From contig NZ_CP124543.1 in the NCBI RefSeq assembly GCF_029953635.1, forward strand, positions 2,831,455 to 2,895,454: a stretch of 64,000 nt of DNA. Reading direction: 5' to 3'. The position numbers and the translations under genes were made by a program. Shown piece after piece: positions 27,300 to 36,740 of the stretch (position 1 is the stretch's first letter; each line of letters opens with the position of its first letter). The stretch is from Halotia branconii CENA392. GTDB lineage: Bacteria; Cyanobacteriota; Cyanobacteriia; Cyanobacteriales; Nostocaceae. A model generated the notes under the pieces. The model ran no database searches. It was not told the DNA's origin and saw only the letters and a list, made by a program, of their open reading frames with translations.

Positions 27300-27371
27300 T
27301 GATTTTTCCTCAAAAACTATTAATAATTAAGCCTCGTTGAACAGATAATTTGTAATTATTAACGATTACAA

Positions 27372-29231
27372 TTACGAATTACTTTGACCCATTTCGTATT
27401 GCATTTGGTGATATTTCCAAAGCTTGCCTTGCAATTCCAGTAGTTCTTGATAATTGCCCTGTTCTACGATCCGACCTTGTTCTAGGACTACAACTTTATC
27501 TGCTTTGGCAATGGTAGAAAGACGGTGAGCGATCGCAATTACTGTTCGACCGACAGCCAGTTTTTCTAAAGATTCTTGAATTAGACGCTCGGTTACAGAA
27601 TCTAAGGCGCTGGTGGCTTCGTCTAAAATTAGAATTTCTGGGTCACGTAGCAAAGCACGAGCGATCGCTATTCGCTGGCGTTGTCCTCCAGATAACCGTA
27701 CACCCCGATCTCCCAGTTGCGTATTAAAGCCTTCGGGCATTTGTTGAATAAATTCCAAGGCATTGGCTAATCGCGCCGCTTCTCGAATTGATGACCCATG
27801 TGCGCTTGGTGTGCCGTAAGCAATATTATTCCAGACGGAAGTGTTGAAAATAAATGTATCTTGACTAACAACAGCAATTTTGCGTCGCAGTGAGTTGATT
27901 TCAAAGTTCCGGACATCAACTCCATCAATTAAAACGTTACCTTCTATCGGGTCGTAAAAGCGAGGAATTAAATCTATTAATGTACTTTTTCCTGCACCAG
28001 TTGCTCCGACTAATGCCGTCGTCTTACCATTTTCAATGCTGAGGGTAATATTATTTAAAACCAAATTATTGGCATTGTAACCAAAATCTACAGAGACTAT
28101 ATCAACTGAATGCTTTAATCCAGTAAATTGCAATTTGCCGTTTTGTAAATAATGTTTGTTGTCAGTTCTCACTAATTCTTTAATATTATCTGCTGCTCCT
28201 TGTAGTGTACTCAAATGCGCTCTAGTACCATTGATATCTTGAACGATTGGCACAACTCTAAACAATACAAAAAAGAAAGTCAATAAAGAAGCTACTTGTA
28301 ATGTTCCATTGACTACAAAAACAGTAAAGGCAAAAACAATCATCCCGATGAGAATTGTACTTGCGATCGCTTCAGCTAGAGGTCTAACTAACGCCCACGT
28401 TAATACAACATTAGTGGAAGTGCTAACTACTTTATTACTAGCATTATAAAAACGCTGCCGTTCAAAGTCTTGAGTCGCAAATGCTTGTACTGTTCTGATG
28501 CTGTTAATAAATTCTATTGCTGTTGAGGTAAAGTGGCCATTAGCAATGGAAGTAGTAAAACTCGTTTCTCTAGCTCTAGCATTTAACGTTGATAATCCCA
28601 CTCCTACAAGGGTAAATAATAGCAAAGAAGCGATTGAAAGCTGCCACGATAGCAAAAACATCGAAATAAAATAGACTGTGGCTGTCATGGCTCTAGTCAT
28701 CAAAAATGCTGTGCCGCTGAACCACTGTTTAATTCTTTCAATTTCTGTAGTAATTGTATTAATCAGTTCACCAGAACGAGTTTGCACAAAGTAGCTAAGT
28801 GGTAGTCCTTGCAACTGTTCAAAAATTTGCTTACGTAGGCGATCGGCTAAATGCAGTTGAGTTATTTCTGTATATACCTGGGCTAAATAATTGAAACCAG
28901 CCCGCATCCAAGTACTCAATAAAATCAGAATGGATATGCGATACAATCGATTAATTGCTGAAGTATTAGCAGCTAACACTAAAGTATCAAACCATTCAAC
29001 TCCTATGCGAATTGGTGCAGCATCAGGATTTGTTAAACTTTGTAAAAATGAAAGTAAAAAACCGATACTAAAACCTTCAAATGTGGCTGCTAAAAATGAA
29101 AATATTAACGCTAAAATAGTGACTTTTCGGAAGTGTTTAAACTCACGCAATATTAAGTAGTTTTTTTGCCAAAAGCTAGTAGCCTTAAACTGATTACGGA
29201 GTGGTTGAGTAAATTGGAAAATCATGGGCAT
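27372..29231 (-). CDS. hepA: HepA-type ABC exporter for heterocyst envelope polysaccharide
   Basis: A 619-residue half-transporter: membrane domain (about 35-330, six hydrophobic spans) fused to an ABC ATPase. Walker A is GATGAGKST, the signature is LSGGQRQRIAIARALL, Walker B is ILILDEATSALD, and the switch His lies in AIAHRLSTI. In Anabaena PCC 7120 the homologous HepA (alr2835) is needed to deposit the heterocyst polysaccharide layer and lies beside hepC in the HEP island. The gene order here is the same. I infer transport of lipid-linked glycan units across the plasma membrane. Homologous lipid A/PglK-type exporters are the main alternative. Confidence 0.85.
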   Translation of the reverse strand: MPMIFQFTQPLRNQFKATSFWQKNYLILREFKHFRKVTILALIFSFLAATFEGFSIGFLLSFLQSLTNPDAAPIRIGVEWFDTLVLAANTSAINRLYRISILILLSTWMRAGFNYLAQVYTEITQLHLADRLRKQIFEQLQGLPLSYFVQTRSGELINTITTEIERIKQWFSGTAFLMTRAMTATVYFISMFLLSWQLSIASLLLFTLVGVGLSTLNARARETSFTTSIANGHFTSTAIEFINSIRTVQAFATQDFERQRFYNASNKVVSTSTNVVLTWALVRPLAEAIASTILIGMIVFAFTVFVVNGTLQVASLLTFFFVLFRVVPIVQDINGTRAHLSTLQGAADNIKELVRTDNKHYLQNGKLQFTGLKHSVDIVSVDFGYNANNLVLNNITLSIENGKTTALVGATGAGKSTLIDLIPRFYDPIEGNVLIDGVDVRNFEINSLRRKIAVVSQDTFIFNTSVWNNIAYGTPSAHGSSIREAARLANALEFIQQMPEGFNTQLGDRGVRLSGGQRQRIAIARALLRDPEILILDEATSALDSVTERLIQESLEKLAVGRTVIAIAHRLSTIAKADKVVVLEQGRIVEQGNYQELLELQGKLWKYHQMQYEMGQSNS

Positions 29232-29299
29232 TTTTTAACAGACTTTAGGTGATTCAGGCAAATAGCTACGGGGTAATTAGGTGGCGCAAATAAAGTTAA

Positions 29300-29365
29300 C
29301 TAGTACTGCTGTGCGTAATGACGCTCCTGCGTCACTACCGCTGCGCTAACGTAATTCGTAATTAC
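29300..29365. repeat. dispersed repeat between hepA and hepC
   Basis: A compound of cgtaatgacgctcctgcgtca and gcgctaacgtaattcgtaattac elements matches the type seen at 3146-3200. It occupies the 231-bp gap where a hepA-proximal promoter might otherwise be sought. Confidence 0.55.
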
Positions 29366-29462
29366 AAATTTGTATTAGGATAGTCGTTTGTCATTGATCA
29401 ATACAAATAACCAGTGACAAATGACGACCCTCACAAAAACAACACAATACCTTGGTGGTAGA

Positions 29463-30224
29463 TTATAGTGTTGGGCTATCTAAATGCAACAGATTAGAAT
29501 CTGTCTGTACATCCCATGAACTTGTAATTACTGGTAGTTTGTTGAGTTGTTTTTGTCCGACTAAGCCAAGATATATTGCATCTTCTAAAGTCCAACAATG
29601 AGAGTTTAACAAACTCATTTCACCCCGTAGCACATTGAATAACTGAGGCAGATTGTCCAAACCATATTTACGCATCCAACGCCCTAGGATTGCTCCTTTA
29701 TGCTTTGCTGTTGTGTCAAACTTGATGGCTCTAAAGAGTCTACCTCGTTCGCCTACATGCCACTCACGGGAGAAAATTGACCTTGGCGATTTCATTCGCA
29801 TCAGTATCATCAATCCTAGAATTATTGGACTTGTTAACAACAACAATACAGACGCTAAAATCCCATCAATTAATCGTTGCAGCCACATTAAAGATTTGCT
29901 ACTTTGTTTAGGCAGTTTCTTACCTGAAGGTATGCGGAGAAATATTGGTTTATGAGCTTGTTCACATGCCTCAGCCCAAAACCGCAACCAAGTTTCACCA
30001 AGTTTTGGGTTTATGCTGACTAAGGTTATAGGTGAATGTTTTAAACATTCTATTAATAATTGCTCGTTATCTACAGAAGGTAAATATAGTTGATTTGCTT
30101 GAGTTGTGGACTTCACTAATAACTGACCCCGTCGCCATTGGAGAATGCAATATGGAGAGCGATGGTCTTGGGGTTGTTGGGGCGCTTTATAATTCTGTAT
30201 AGTGCGAATTATTGAAACTGTCAT
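29463..30224 (-). CDS. hepC: HepC-like sugar transferase (phosphoglycosyl transferase fold)
   Basis: A 253-residue protein. Its C-terminal half has the membrane re-entrant helix and core of the bacterial sugar transferase family (LQRLIDGILASVLLLLTSPIILGLMILM, then SREWHVGERGRLFRAIKFDT and LDNLPQLFNVLRGEMSLL). The family starts glycan assembly by moving a sugar phosphate to a lipid carrier. The stretch between KF.T and G.W.R is much shorter than usual, where the catalytic Asp-Glu pair should be. DELPQ is DNLPQ and the closing GPRP is absent, so activity is doubtful. In Anabaena 7120 hepC (alr2834) lies next to hepA and is required for the polysaccharide layer. Confidence 0.8.
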   Translation of the reverse strand: MTVSIIRTIQNYKAPQQPQDHRSPYCILQWRRGQLLVKSTTQANQLYLPSVDNEQLLIECLKHSPITLVSINPKLGETWLRFWAEACEQAHKPIFLRIPSGKKLPKQSSKSLMWLQRLIDGILASVLLLLTSPIILGLMILMRMKSPRSIFSREWHVGERGRLFRAIKFDTTAKHKGAILGRWMRKYGLDNLPQLFNVLRGEMSLLNSHCWTLEDAIYLGLVGQKQLNKLPVITSSWDVQTDSNLLHLDSPTL

Positions 30225-31028
30225 ATTTCTTGAGATTTATACAATAGTAAGTTGCTGAGTTGATATCAAAGGCTATTAATGCCAAAGACTCTGATCCGAT
30301 TTTTGTTTGGTTTCCAAAGATATTTTGTCAAGTTACTGAAGTGGCAACTATACATCTTGGGATTTTTTCGACTTGACAAAAATACTGATTAGCGGTTATG
30401 AACTTGTTACATCAGAACGAATGAAAGTTATTTTTCTCTTTGTGTCTTGGTGCGGGCAGTCCGTTCAAGTCGGGAAACCCGCCCACACGGCTGCCCTCGT
30501 CTCTTTGGTTCAAGATTTTTTCACCACTAAGACACAAAGACACAAAATTTTTTCAAGTCCGATGGCTAGCAATTAACCTTTATGAAAAACTTGTGGGGAG
30601 AACCAATCCACTCTTGTTGTTTAGCTATTTAGGATAAGTTTCAATATCTAGGATATAAGACTCTGTAGAACTGACTATATGCTTCAATGGATTCTTTATT
30701 TACTCTTTAAAGAGCTGTGGCTTTTACCAGCTAATTATAAAGGTCTCGTAAACATACTTAATTATAAATGATGATCACGCGATTAATTTTAACCATAAAA
30801 AAGTTTAATTATTACAATTCAATTTAATACTTGTTTCTGGAAAATTATCCTGTTCAAATCAAACGCAACTATGTATTTTATTTAACTAAAAATCCTAATT
30901 TTCCAAAGATTCTCTCTCTATAGATTGTTGCCGGAAAATTCCTGTATAAAATATCTGTGCGATCGCACCTGCTAAAATGCGATCGCACAACTTGGCATTG
31001 CTAATTTTTTGCCCTATGCCCTCATTAC
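30225..31028. other. 804-bp gene-free region upstream of hepC
   Basis: This is the longest gap in the polysaccharide run. It holds a structured repeat (30437-30540), then AT-rich sequence, then two close HIP1 palindromes near 30960-30988. It should contain the hepC promoter and leader. I find no gtaN8tac (NtcA) site by reading. Plus-strand frames of 65-67 codons here run through the repeat and are not supported as genes. Confidence 0.5.
30437..30540. repeat. MITE-like structured repeat upstream of hepC
   Basis: The ends tctttgtgtcttggtg (30437-30452) and caccactaagacacaaaga (30522-30540) are imperfect inverted repeats. The interior has nested pairs gggcag/ctgccc and cggg/cccg, giving a cruciform-like fold. 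Partial relatives occur at 3096 and 15793. Confidence 0.6.
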
Positions 31029-33260
31029 CTACTTTTCCACCGCTTGTTGCAGGGCAAGTTGATATTGCTTTTGAGGATATGGTACGTAAGTGCTACTGGA
31101 GTTGGAAACTCCGTTGGCTACAACCCCAATCAAATTTAACTTACTAAGCATAGCTGTAGCTTGGGCAAGCTGGGTACGAGTCACTATGCCAATGCTGGCG
31201 ACCATGACTACACTCCGACAAGATGAGGCTGTGAGCATAGCATCTACCAAACCCAAAACAGGAGAGGCATCGATGAGTACTAAATCATAGTTCTCTTCAA
31301 ATGTTGCCATTAATTGCATCATGCGTGGAGAACTCAAAAGATTTGCTGGGTCAGCAGGTCTAGGCCCGGCGGTCAAAATATCAATGTAGGCTGAACCATA
31401 AGATTGAATCCCCACTTGATTGGGCAGGGTGATATCGCTTGCCAACAATGTTGAAAGTCCTTGCTCGTTAGGCAGATTCAGCTGTTCATGTAGACTCGGT
31501 TCGCGTAAATTGGCATCAATCAATAGTACTCGTTTGTGTAAACGCGCCGCACTCATCGCTAAACCTAATGCCAAAGCTGACTTACCATCATCGGTTAAAG
31601 CCGAGGTAATCATCAAAGATTTCAAGCTGGCGACAGAGTTGAGTAACTCAATATTTTTGTAAATCAGATCCAACGATTCCCAACGCGGCGAGGATTGTAA
31701 TACCTCGACTGTCCAGGGGGCTAATACTTCTGGCTTACCAAAAGGCAATTGAATCACTGATTCTTTGGTTTTAGCAGGTGGCAGTTTGGGAGTTGTACCC
31801 AACAAAGGTAAGGCAAACTGCTTCTCCAATTCAGCAGTAGTGTGAACAGAATCATCAGATGCTTCGCGAATGAAAGCAGCAACGCCTCCCAACATTAACC
31901 CAACGACTGCGCCTAATAAAAGATTCTGTTGGAGATTCGGCCCCATCTTTGCACCTTTTTGAGGTTCTTCTACAACTTCCCAATTAAATCCACCCTTGGC
32001 CAGTTCTTGACGTAATTGCTGTTCTGCTCTCAATAGTTGCTCTAACCGTTCACGGCTAAATTGTAACTGTGGCAGGATGCGGTTGTAGTAAGCCAACAAA
32101 GGGGGAAAGCGTTTGATTTCAAAACGTAGCTGATTTTCTTTTTGGGCTAGAGTTTGATCGCGCGCACCTAAAGCCACTATGGTTGTTTGGGTCTCCACCA
32201 ACTGGCCAGCCAGATTCAGGTCGATTTCACCGAACTGTCCTTGTTCTAAAAGAGGCATTTTAGAAGCGAATACACCCGCAGACTGGATACCTAAAGTCCT
32301 ACCTACCTCTTGTTGCAATAACTCCTTCTGACTTTGGAGTTGTTCTCTGAGCTTTTCTACACTCGGAGTTGCATCTGTAAAACGTAAGCGTTCTTGAGCT
32401 AGTGCTAATTCTGTTTTTTGAATTTCGTTAAGTAAGCCTTGGTAGCGAGTCGATTGACTCAGACGAGAAGCAACCAAAGCATTTTTTGGAGAACGATTAA
32501 GTTGTTCTTGCAAAGATTTCTGGCGTGCTAAAGCTTCTTCGTATAGAGAACGAGTATTACGGCGCTCTTGCTCAATATTGTTCAAAGCATCTTCAAGGGC
32601 TTTAGCTTGTGACACCGGGTCGATTAAATTCTGGTTTCTGCGGAACCGTTGGAGGTTAGTCTCAGAGGCATTAACTTCTTCACTAGCCTTACTTAACTGT
32701 TCTCTGATTACTTGCAGACCTTTTTGTAGACGTGAATCTTGTTGCTGCTTGTTATAGTCCACATAAACTTGACGAATGGCAGCCAGAACCTTTTGAGTCT
32801 TTTCTGGATCTCCATCGCTATAGTCTACTTGGAAAATTTTTGTAGCGACATCATCTTGTTTTGTTCTTAACTGATTTAAGACCAAAGTATTTTTAATATC
32901 GGTCACAGTCATATCAGGATAGTCAGATTTCAGGAGATCAACAGCTTTTTGAATCAATCCTGAACTCTGCATCAGGTTAAGTTGAGTTGCAGTATCTATT
33001 TGAATATCAGGCTCTGTAAACTGATTTTCTATACCAACTCCTTCTTGTTTGCCTTGATAGTTAGGTTCTACTAGCAACTGCATTGAGCTTCTGTAGGTAG
33101 GTTTAGTTCTAACAGTCACAAAAGCGGCGATCGCAATTGAAGCAATAAATGCTGCTAAAAACCAAGGAAATCTCCGCACGAACACTGAAAACATTTGCCC
33201 ATAGCTTGGCTCTGGATCAGAAACGGGATTTATATGAGGATTTAGACTAGTTTGAACCAC
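31029..33260 (-). CDS. Wzc-like polysaccharide co-polymerase / tyrosine autokinase
   Basis: A 743-residue fusion. It has an N-terminal Wzz domain (first TM at about 30-50), a long coiled coil (about 170-430) and a second TM near 450. A cytoplasmic BY-kinase domain follows, with Walker A (ALTDDGKSA), Walker A' (RVLLIDANLREPS) and Walker B (LVLIDASPVLG). The C-terminal tail carries three clustered tyrosines (TYVPYPQKQYQ), the usual autophosphorylation sites. Such proteins set chain length and couple polymerisation to export. It lies between the GT4 gene and hepC in the HEP-like run, as in Anabaena 7120. Confidence 0.9.
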   Translation of the reverse strand: MVQTSLNPHINPVSDPEPSYGQMFSVFVRRFPWFLAAFIASIAIAAFVTVRTKPTYRSSMQLLVEPNYQGKQEGVGIENQFTEPDIQIDTATQLNLMQSSGLIQKAVDLLKSDYPDMTVTDIKNTLVLNQLRTKQDDVATKIFQVDYSDGDPEKTQKVLAAIRQVYVDYNKQQQDSRLQKGLQVIREQLSKASEEVNASETNLQRFRRNQNLIDPVSQAKALEDALNNIEQERRNTRSLYEEALARQKSLQEQLNRSPKNALVASRLSQSTRYQGLLNEIQKTELALAQERLRFTDATPSVEKLREQLQSQKELLQQEVGRTLGIQSAGVFASKMPLLEQGQFGEIDLNLAGQLVETQTTIVALGARDQTLAQKENQLRFEIKRFPPLLAYYNRILPQLQFSRERLEQLLRAEQQLRQELAKGGFNWEVVEEPQKGAKMGPNLQQNLLLGAVVGLMLGGVAAFIREASDDSVHTTAELEKQFALPLLGTTPKLPPAKTKESVIQLPFGKPEVLAPWTVEVLQSSPRWESLDLIYKNIELLNSVASLKSLMITSALTDDGKSALALGLAMSAARLHKRVLLIDANLREPSLHEQLNLPNEQGLSTLLASDITLPNQVGIQSYGSAYIDILTAGPRPADPANLLSSPRMMQLMATFEENYDLVLIDASPVLGLVDAMLTASSCRSVVMVASIGIVTRTQLAQATAMLSKLNLIGVVANGVSNSSSTYVPYPQKQYQLALQQAVEK

Positions 33261-33280
33261 GTTTATTATCCTTTAATTGA

Positions 33281-34369
33281 TTAATTTACACTAGAAGGTT
33301 GATTAATAACTTGCTCAACCTTATTAAAAAAAACTGGTTCCGAAAAATTGTTTACTGCATGATTACGAATATTTTCATAATTCCAATTGATTTGTCCGGA
33401 ATGTAGTAATGCAGCTTGCAAAGATTCGGGTGTTTGTCTTTTAAAAAACACACCTGTCTGACCATGTATTTGAGTATCTAATACTCCACCTGCTCCGTAA
33501 GCAATGACTGGTGTACCACTAGCATTTGCTTCTACTGGTACTAATCCATAGTCTTCTAAAGCTGCGACAATAATCGATTTTGCTTTAGAAAACAAATCTT
33601 TGCGCTGGCGATCGCTTACATGTCCTAAAAATTCAATATTATTTAATGCTTTAGATTTTAAACGTGCTTTTTCAGGGCCATCACCTGAGATTAATAATCG
33701 CCAACCCAACCAATTAAAAGCCTCAACTATAATATCAAGACGTTTATAACTAATCATTCTGGCTGAGGCCAGATAATATTCATCTTTTTGATCTGAAAAA
33801 ACAAAGTTACTGGTATCAATTGGATAATTAACTACAATTGCTTGTTTGCCATAAACGCTTTGAATCCGACGAGCCACAACACTAGAATTGGCAATGTAAA
33901 GGTCAGGTTCCTGAGCATATTTCAGGTCTACATTTCTCATCATTTGAAAAACGTGTTCAATTAAAGGAGCAAAATATCTATAGTCTCCGTACTCCTTTAA
34001 ATAAGTTTCTGTATCCCACAAGAAACGAGTTACATTATGGCAAAAGCAAACATGTCTTGCATCTGAGCGTTTGCGTACTGCTTTGGCGAAGCTGGTACTA
34101 CTGCTAACAATCAAATCGTAGTCTTGCAAGTCTAGCGCCCTAAAAGCAGGAAAATAAAAGGGAGCCATCAATCTAAAATACTTAACTGCGCCGGGAATTT
34201 TTTGCAAGTAAGTTGTTTTGACTATGCGCTCACCCATCTCAATAGTTTTTTGCGGATCGTATAAAGAAGTGAAAACATCCGCTTGGGGGTAACGCTTACA
34301 AAGCAGCTCAAATACGCGCTCTGCTCCACCGCGCTGGGTTAAGTAATCATGGACTAGAGCAATTTTCAT
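33281..34369 (-). CDS. family 4 glycosyltransferase
   Basis: A GT-B transferase of about 362 residues. The start chosen is the ATG at 34369, since MKIALVHDYLTQRGGAERVFE is the conserved GT4 N-terminus. The open frame continues 21 codons upstream without similarity. The donor domain has SARMISYKRLDIIVEAFNWLG, ISGDGPEKARLKSKA and SIIVAALEDYGLVPVEANASGTPVIAYGAGG, with the EX7E region intact. Only 20 bp separate it from the Wzc-like gene downstream, so they are co-transcribed. Confidence 0.9.
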   Translation of the reverse strand: MKIALVHDYLTQRGGAERVFELLCKRYPQADVFTSLYDPQKTIEMGERIVKTTYLQKIPGAVKYFRLMAPFYFPAFRALDLQDYDLIVSSSTSFAKAVRKRSDARHVCFCHNVTRFLWDTETYLKEYGDYRYFAPLIEHVFQMMRNVDLKYAQEPDLYIANSSVVARRIQSVYGKQAIVVNYPIDTSNFVFSDQKDEYYLASARMISYKRLDIIVEAFNWLGWRLLISGDGPEKARLKSKALNNIEFLGHVSDRQRKDLFSKAKSIIVAALEDYGLVPVEANASGTPVIAYGAGGVLDTQIHGQTGVFFKRQTPESLQAALLHSGQINWNYENIRNHAVNNFSEPVFFNKVEQVINQPSSVN

Positions 34370-34521
34370 AAGCTTTAACCACAGTTTATCTAAATTTTGT
34401 GTGAACACTTCCCAGCAAGTTGCAATCAACAACTTAAGTGTTCAGTTAAGAATTACTTGTCCAAAATAATTCTGATAAATATTTGTACTTGTTATGTTTA
34501 TGCCTGAATGATGAGATGTCA

Positions 34522-34601
34522 GTAGGGTGCGTTACGCCACAGGCTAACGCACCATCCTAGATTTGCGGTGCGTTAGGACTAACATCCATAATGCACCCTA
34601 C
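34522..34601. repeat. gtagggtgc inverted dispersed repeat
   Basis: Perfect 9-bp ends gtagggtgc (34522-34530) and gcaccctac (34593-34601) surround gcgttacgcca/ctaacgcacc type units. It is a common cyanobacterial palindromic repeat lying in a 250-bp gap between two co-oriented genes. Confidence 0.65.
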
Positions 34602-34617
34602 TTACTACTACTTGCTA

Positions 34618-35931
34618 CTAACCAACTGTTGCCAATATTTTGGCTGGGACAAAATAAGCGTTTTGCTCAGCTCGTAGTTGGTCGCAAAGTCTACCTTCAG
34701 GTAACTCTACATCATCGTAAGTTAGGACTTGATCTTGAGGAATATCTCGTTTGAGACGACAACCTTCAGCTAAACCCATTGGTAAAAGTTGTTGTTCTTG
34801 AACGATGGGAGAATTTTCACATTGACCATAAGTCATGTAATAACCGATACCATCAAGGGTTTCTCCGGCTTTGAGGTCTATTTTGGCTGTGGTGACTACA
34901 TCTACTAACGGACCAGCTAGGGGAGATAAAACAGCATCACCGAATAAGACGGCACGAGCAACAGATAGTGGAACTTCAAAATGACAAAGATGATAAGGAG
35001 TATAAAAGCTGTAAAGAGGGCCTTCACCTAATTTGTACAAGTTGAGGTAATGACGTTGCTTGGGGTCGTCGTGAGTAGCATAGACAAATACACCGGGGCC
35101 TGGTTTTGCGCCTACTACATAATCGACAATGCCGCCTAGTTGCTGGAGTTGTTCGACATCATACATTTGGGTCATCTCATCGACATGACCGTTGAAGTCG
35201 TATCCTAACATACCTCTTTTGGCAACTTGCATCCCTGTGGCATTAGCAACGATCGCCTGCTCGAAGGAAATTTTTGTCCCGTCGGCAAAACTAGTTACCA
35301 TGTGAGCTTTTTGACCCCAACGCTTGGCAAATGCTTCTTGAGTCGTAGGATTACGATAGGGGTCTTGGAGTCCTTTAATGTTACCGCACAACAACGGAGT
35401 CAGACCAATGCTTTTGACAAATCGGTAAAGATTCATTTCCACCCCTGGCTGATCGCCATCACAGGCGCTGAGAATCACGCCAGCTTTGTCGGCATAGACT
35501 TTGAGGATAGGACCAATTGTGCCGTCAAGTTCGGCATTCATCATAATTACATGTTTGCGATGAGCGATCGCTTCCATGACAACATGAGCGCCAAATTCGA
35601 CTGCGCCTGTAACTTCAATAATTGCCTCTATGCCTGCGGCTTGGCACAATAACATAGCATCTTCGGTGACTGCATATTTATCGTTAGCGATCGCATCTTC
35701 TAATTCACTGCGGGTGGAGACGATTTGTATATCTTCAATTCCCGCCTCCATATAAGCTTTTTTGGCTGCATCTATCTGACGGTTGAAGATTGCAACTAAT
35801 TCCATCCCCGGAACAGAATTGATGATTTGATTGGCAATACCTCTACCCATAAAACCAGCACCAATCATCCCGACTTTAATGGGATTACCTGCGGCGGCGC
35901 GTGCTTGTAAGGCGCGATCAATAATAATCAT
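34618..35931 (-). CDS. NAD(P)-dependent oxidoreductase with SAF domain
   Basis: A 437-residue protein. The Rossmann motif GMIGAGFMGRGIANQI is at about 20-35. A homoserine dehydrogenase-like catalytic region follows, and a C-terminal SAF domain covers about 355-420 (GETLDGIGYYMTYGQ, AEGCRLKRDIPQDQVLTYDDVELPEG). SAF domains occur in sialic acid synthases and related sugar-acid enzymes. The family is found in polysaccharide clusters, where it may make or modify a branched or acidic sugar. The substrate is not known. Homologues lie in the HEP island of Anabaena 7120. Confidence 0.82.
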   Translation of the reverse strand: MIIIDRALQARAAAGNPIKVGMIGAGFMGRGIANQIINSVPGMELVAIFNRQIDAAKKAYMEAGIEDIQIVSTRSELEDAIANDKYAVTEDAMLLCQAAGIEAIIEVTGAVEFGAHVVMEAIAHRKHVIMMNAELDGTIGPILKVYADKAGVILSACDGDQPGVEMNLYRFVKSIGLTPLLCGNIKGLQDPYRNPTTQEAFAKRWGQKAHMVTSFADGTKISFEQAIVANATGMQVAKRGMLGYDFNGHVDEMTQMYDVEQLQQLGGIVDYVVGAKPGPGVFVYATHDDPKQRHYLNLYKLGEGPLYSFYTPYHLCHFEVPLSVARAVLFGDAVLSPLAGPLVDVVTTAKIDLKAGETLDGIGYYMTYGQCENSPIVQEQQLLPMGLAEGCRLKRDIPQDQVLTYDDVELPEGRLCDQLRAEQNAYFVPAKILATVG

Positions 35932-35950
35932 TGTTAATTCCTTTATTTAC

Positions 35951-36108
35951 CAGTTGTCAGTTGTCAGTTGTCAGTGGTCAGTGGTCAGTTGTCAATGGTC
36001 AGCTGCTACTTAATTCGTTTAATTTATTTAGGATAAATGACCTTGTTGTTAGTTATTAATTGTCAATTGTCAGTTGCTACTGACAACTAACTACTGACCA
36101 CTGACATT
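35951..36108. repeat. STRR: tcagttg / tcagtgg arrays
   Basis: Two blocks of tandem heptamers (gtcagttgtcagttgtcagt at about 35956-36000 and ctgacaactaactactgacc at about 36068-36105) occupy the gap between the epimerase and the SAF oxidoreductase genes. They are opposite in orientation and could pair. Confidence 0.75.
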
Positions 36109-36111
36109 TTA

Positions 36112-36681
36112 TTAAACAGTTACTTCTAAAGGGTCAGGACTACCAATAGGCATCGTTTCCAACAAAGGCCAATTTAAATCTTTCTCGGAAATCACCGTTA
36201 CTTCTAGAGGCCATTCAATATTAAAAAATGGATCGTCGTAGCGTAGACCTCGTTCATATCCTGGTGTGTAAAATTCACCCACTTGATACACTACTTCAGT
36301 TTCATCTGTGAGTGTTTGATAGCCATGAGCGAACATTTCGGGAACATATAAAGCGCGACGATTGGCTGCGGTTAGTTCTACACCAATATGTGATAAAAAA
36401 GTAGGCGATTCTGGACGCATATCAATAATTACGTCATAGATAGCACCTTTAGTACAGCGAATTAATTTTGTTTCTGCTGCTGGGGCAAGTTGATAATGCA
36501 TTCCCCGCAATGTGCCTTTTTTGTAGTTAAAAGACAAGTTACATTGAGCAACTATTGGTTTTAATCCGTGTGCTGCAAATTCTTGAGCGCAGAAAGCACG
36601 GGCAAAAAAGCCACGGTGGTCTGACTTTTCTTCTAAATCAATGATGAATGCGTCTTGGAGTTCTGTAGTAGTAAAAATCAT
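36112..36681 (-). CDS. rfbC: dTDP-4-dehydrorhamnose 3,5-epimerase-like protein
   Basis: A 189-residue cupin-fold epimerase. The conserved core is GTLRGMHYQLAP (catalytic histidine in this block), then KLIRCTKGAIYDVIIDMRPESPTF, then YVPEMFAHGYQTLTDETEVVYQVGEFYTPGYERGLRYDDP. It inverts C3 and/or C5 of a 4-keto-6-deoxy sugar nucleotide. No rfbA or rfbB lies nearby, and the upstream sugar-nucleotide gene is a CDP-glucose synthase. The true substrate may thus be a CDP-linked 4-keto sugar rather than dTDP-4-dehydrorhamnose. Confidence 0.85.
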   Translation of the reverse strand: MIFTTTELQDAFIIDLEEKSDHRGFFARAFCAQEFAAHGLKPIVAQCNLSFNYKKGTLRGMHYQLAPAAETKLIRCTKGAIYDVIIDMRPESPTFLSHIGVELTAANRRALYVPEMFAHGYQTLTDETEVVYQVGEFYTPGYERGLRYDDPFFNIEWPLEVTVISEKDLNWPLLETMPIGSPDPLEVTV

Positions 36682-36740
36682 GATTAAACTCTGGTAAATG
36701 TTAACTACATAAATAAAATTATTTATGCAAAATTGTGCAA

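Noticed and set aside
30373-30637. Two plus-strand frames of 65-67 codons upstream of hepC
   Set aside because: They run through the structured repeat at 30437-30540, are antisense to the operon and have no recognisable protein features.
31029-33260. Degenerate Walker A in the Wzc-like kinase
   Set aside because: ALTDDGKS still fits the [AG]x4GK[ST] pattern, so there is no basis to call the kinase inactive.
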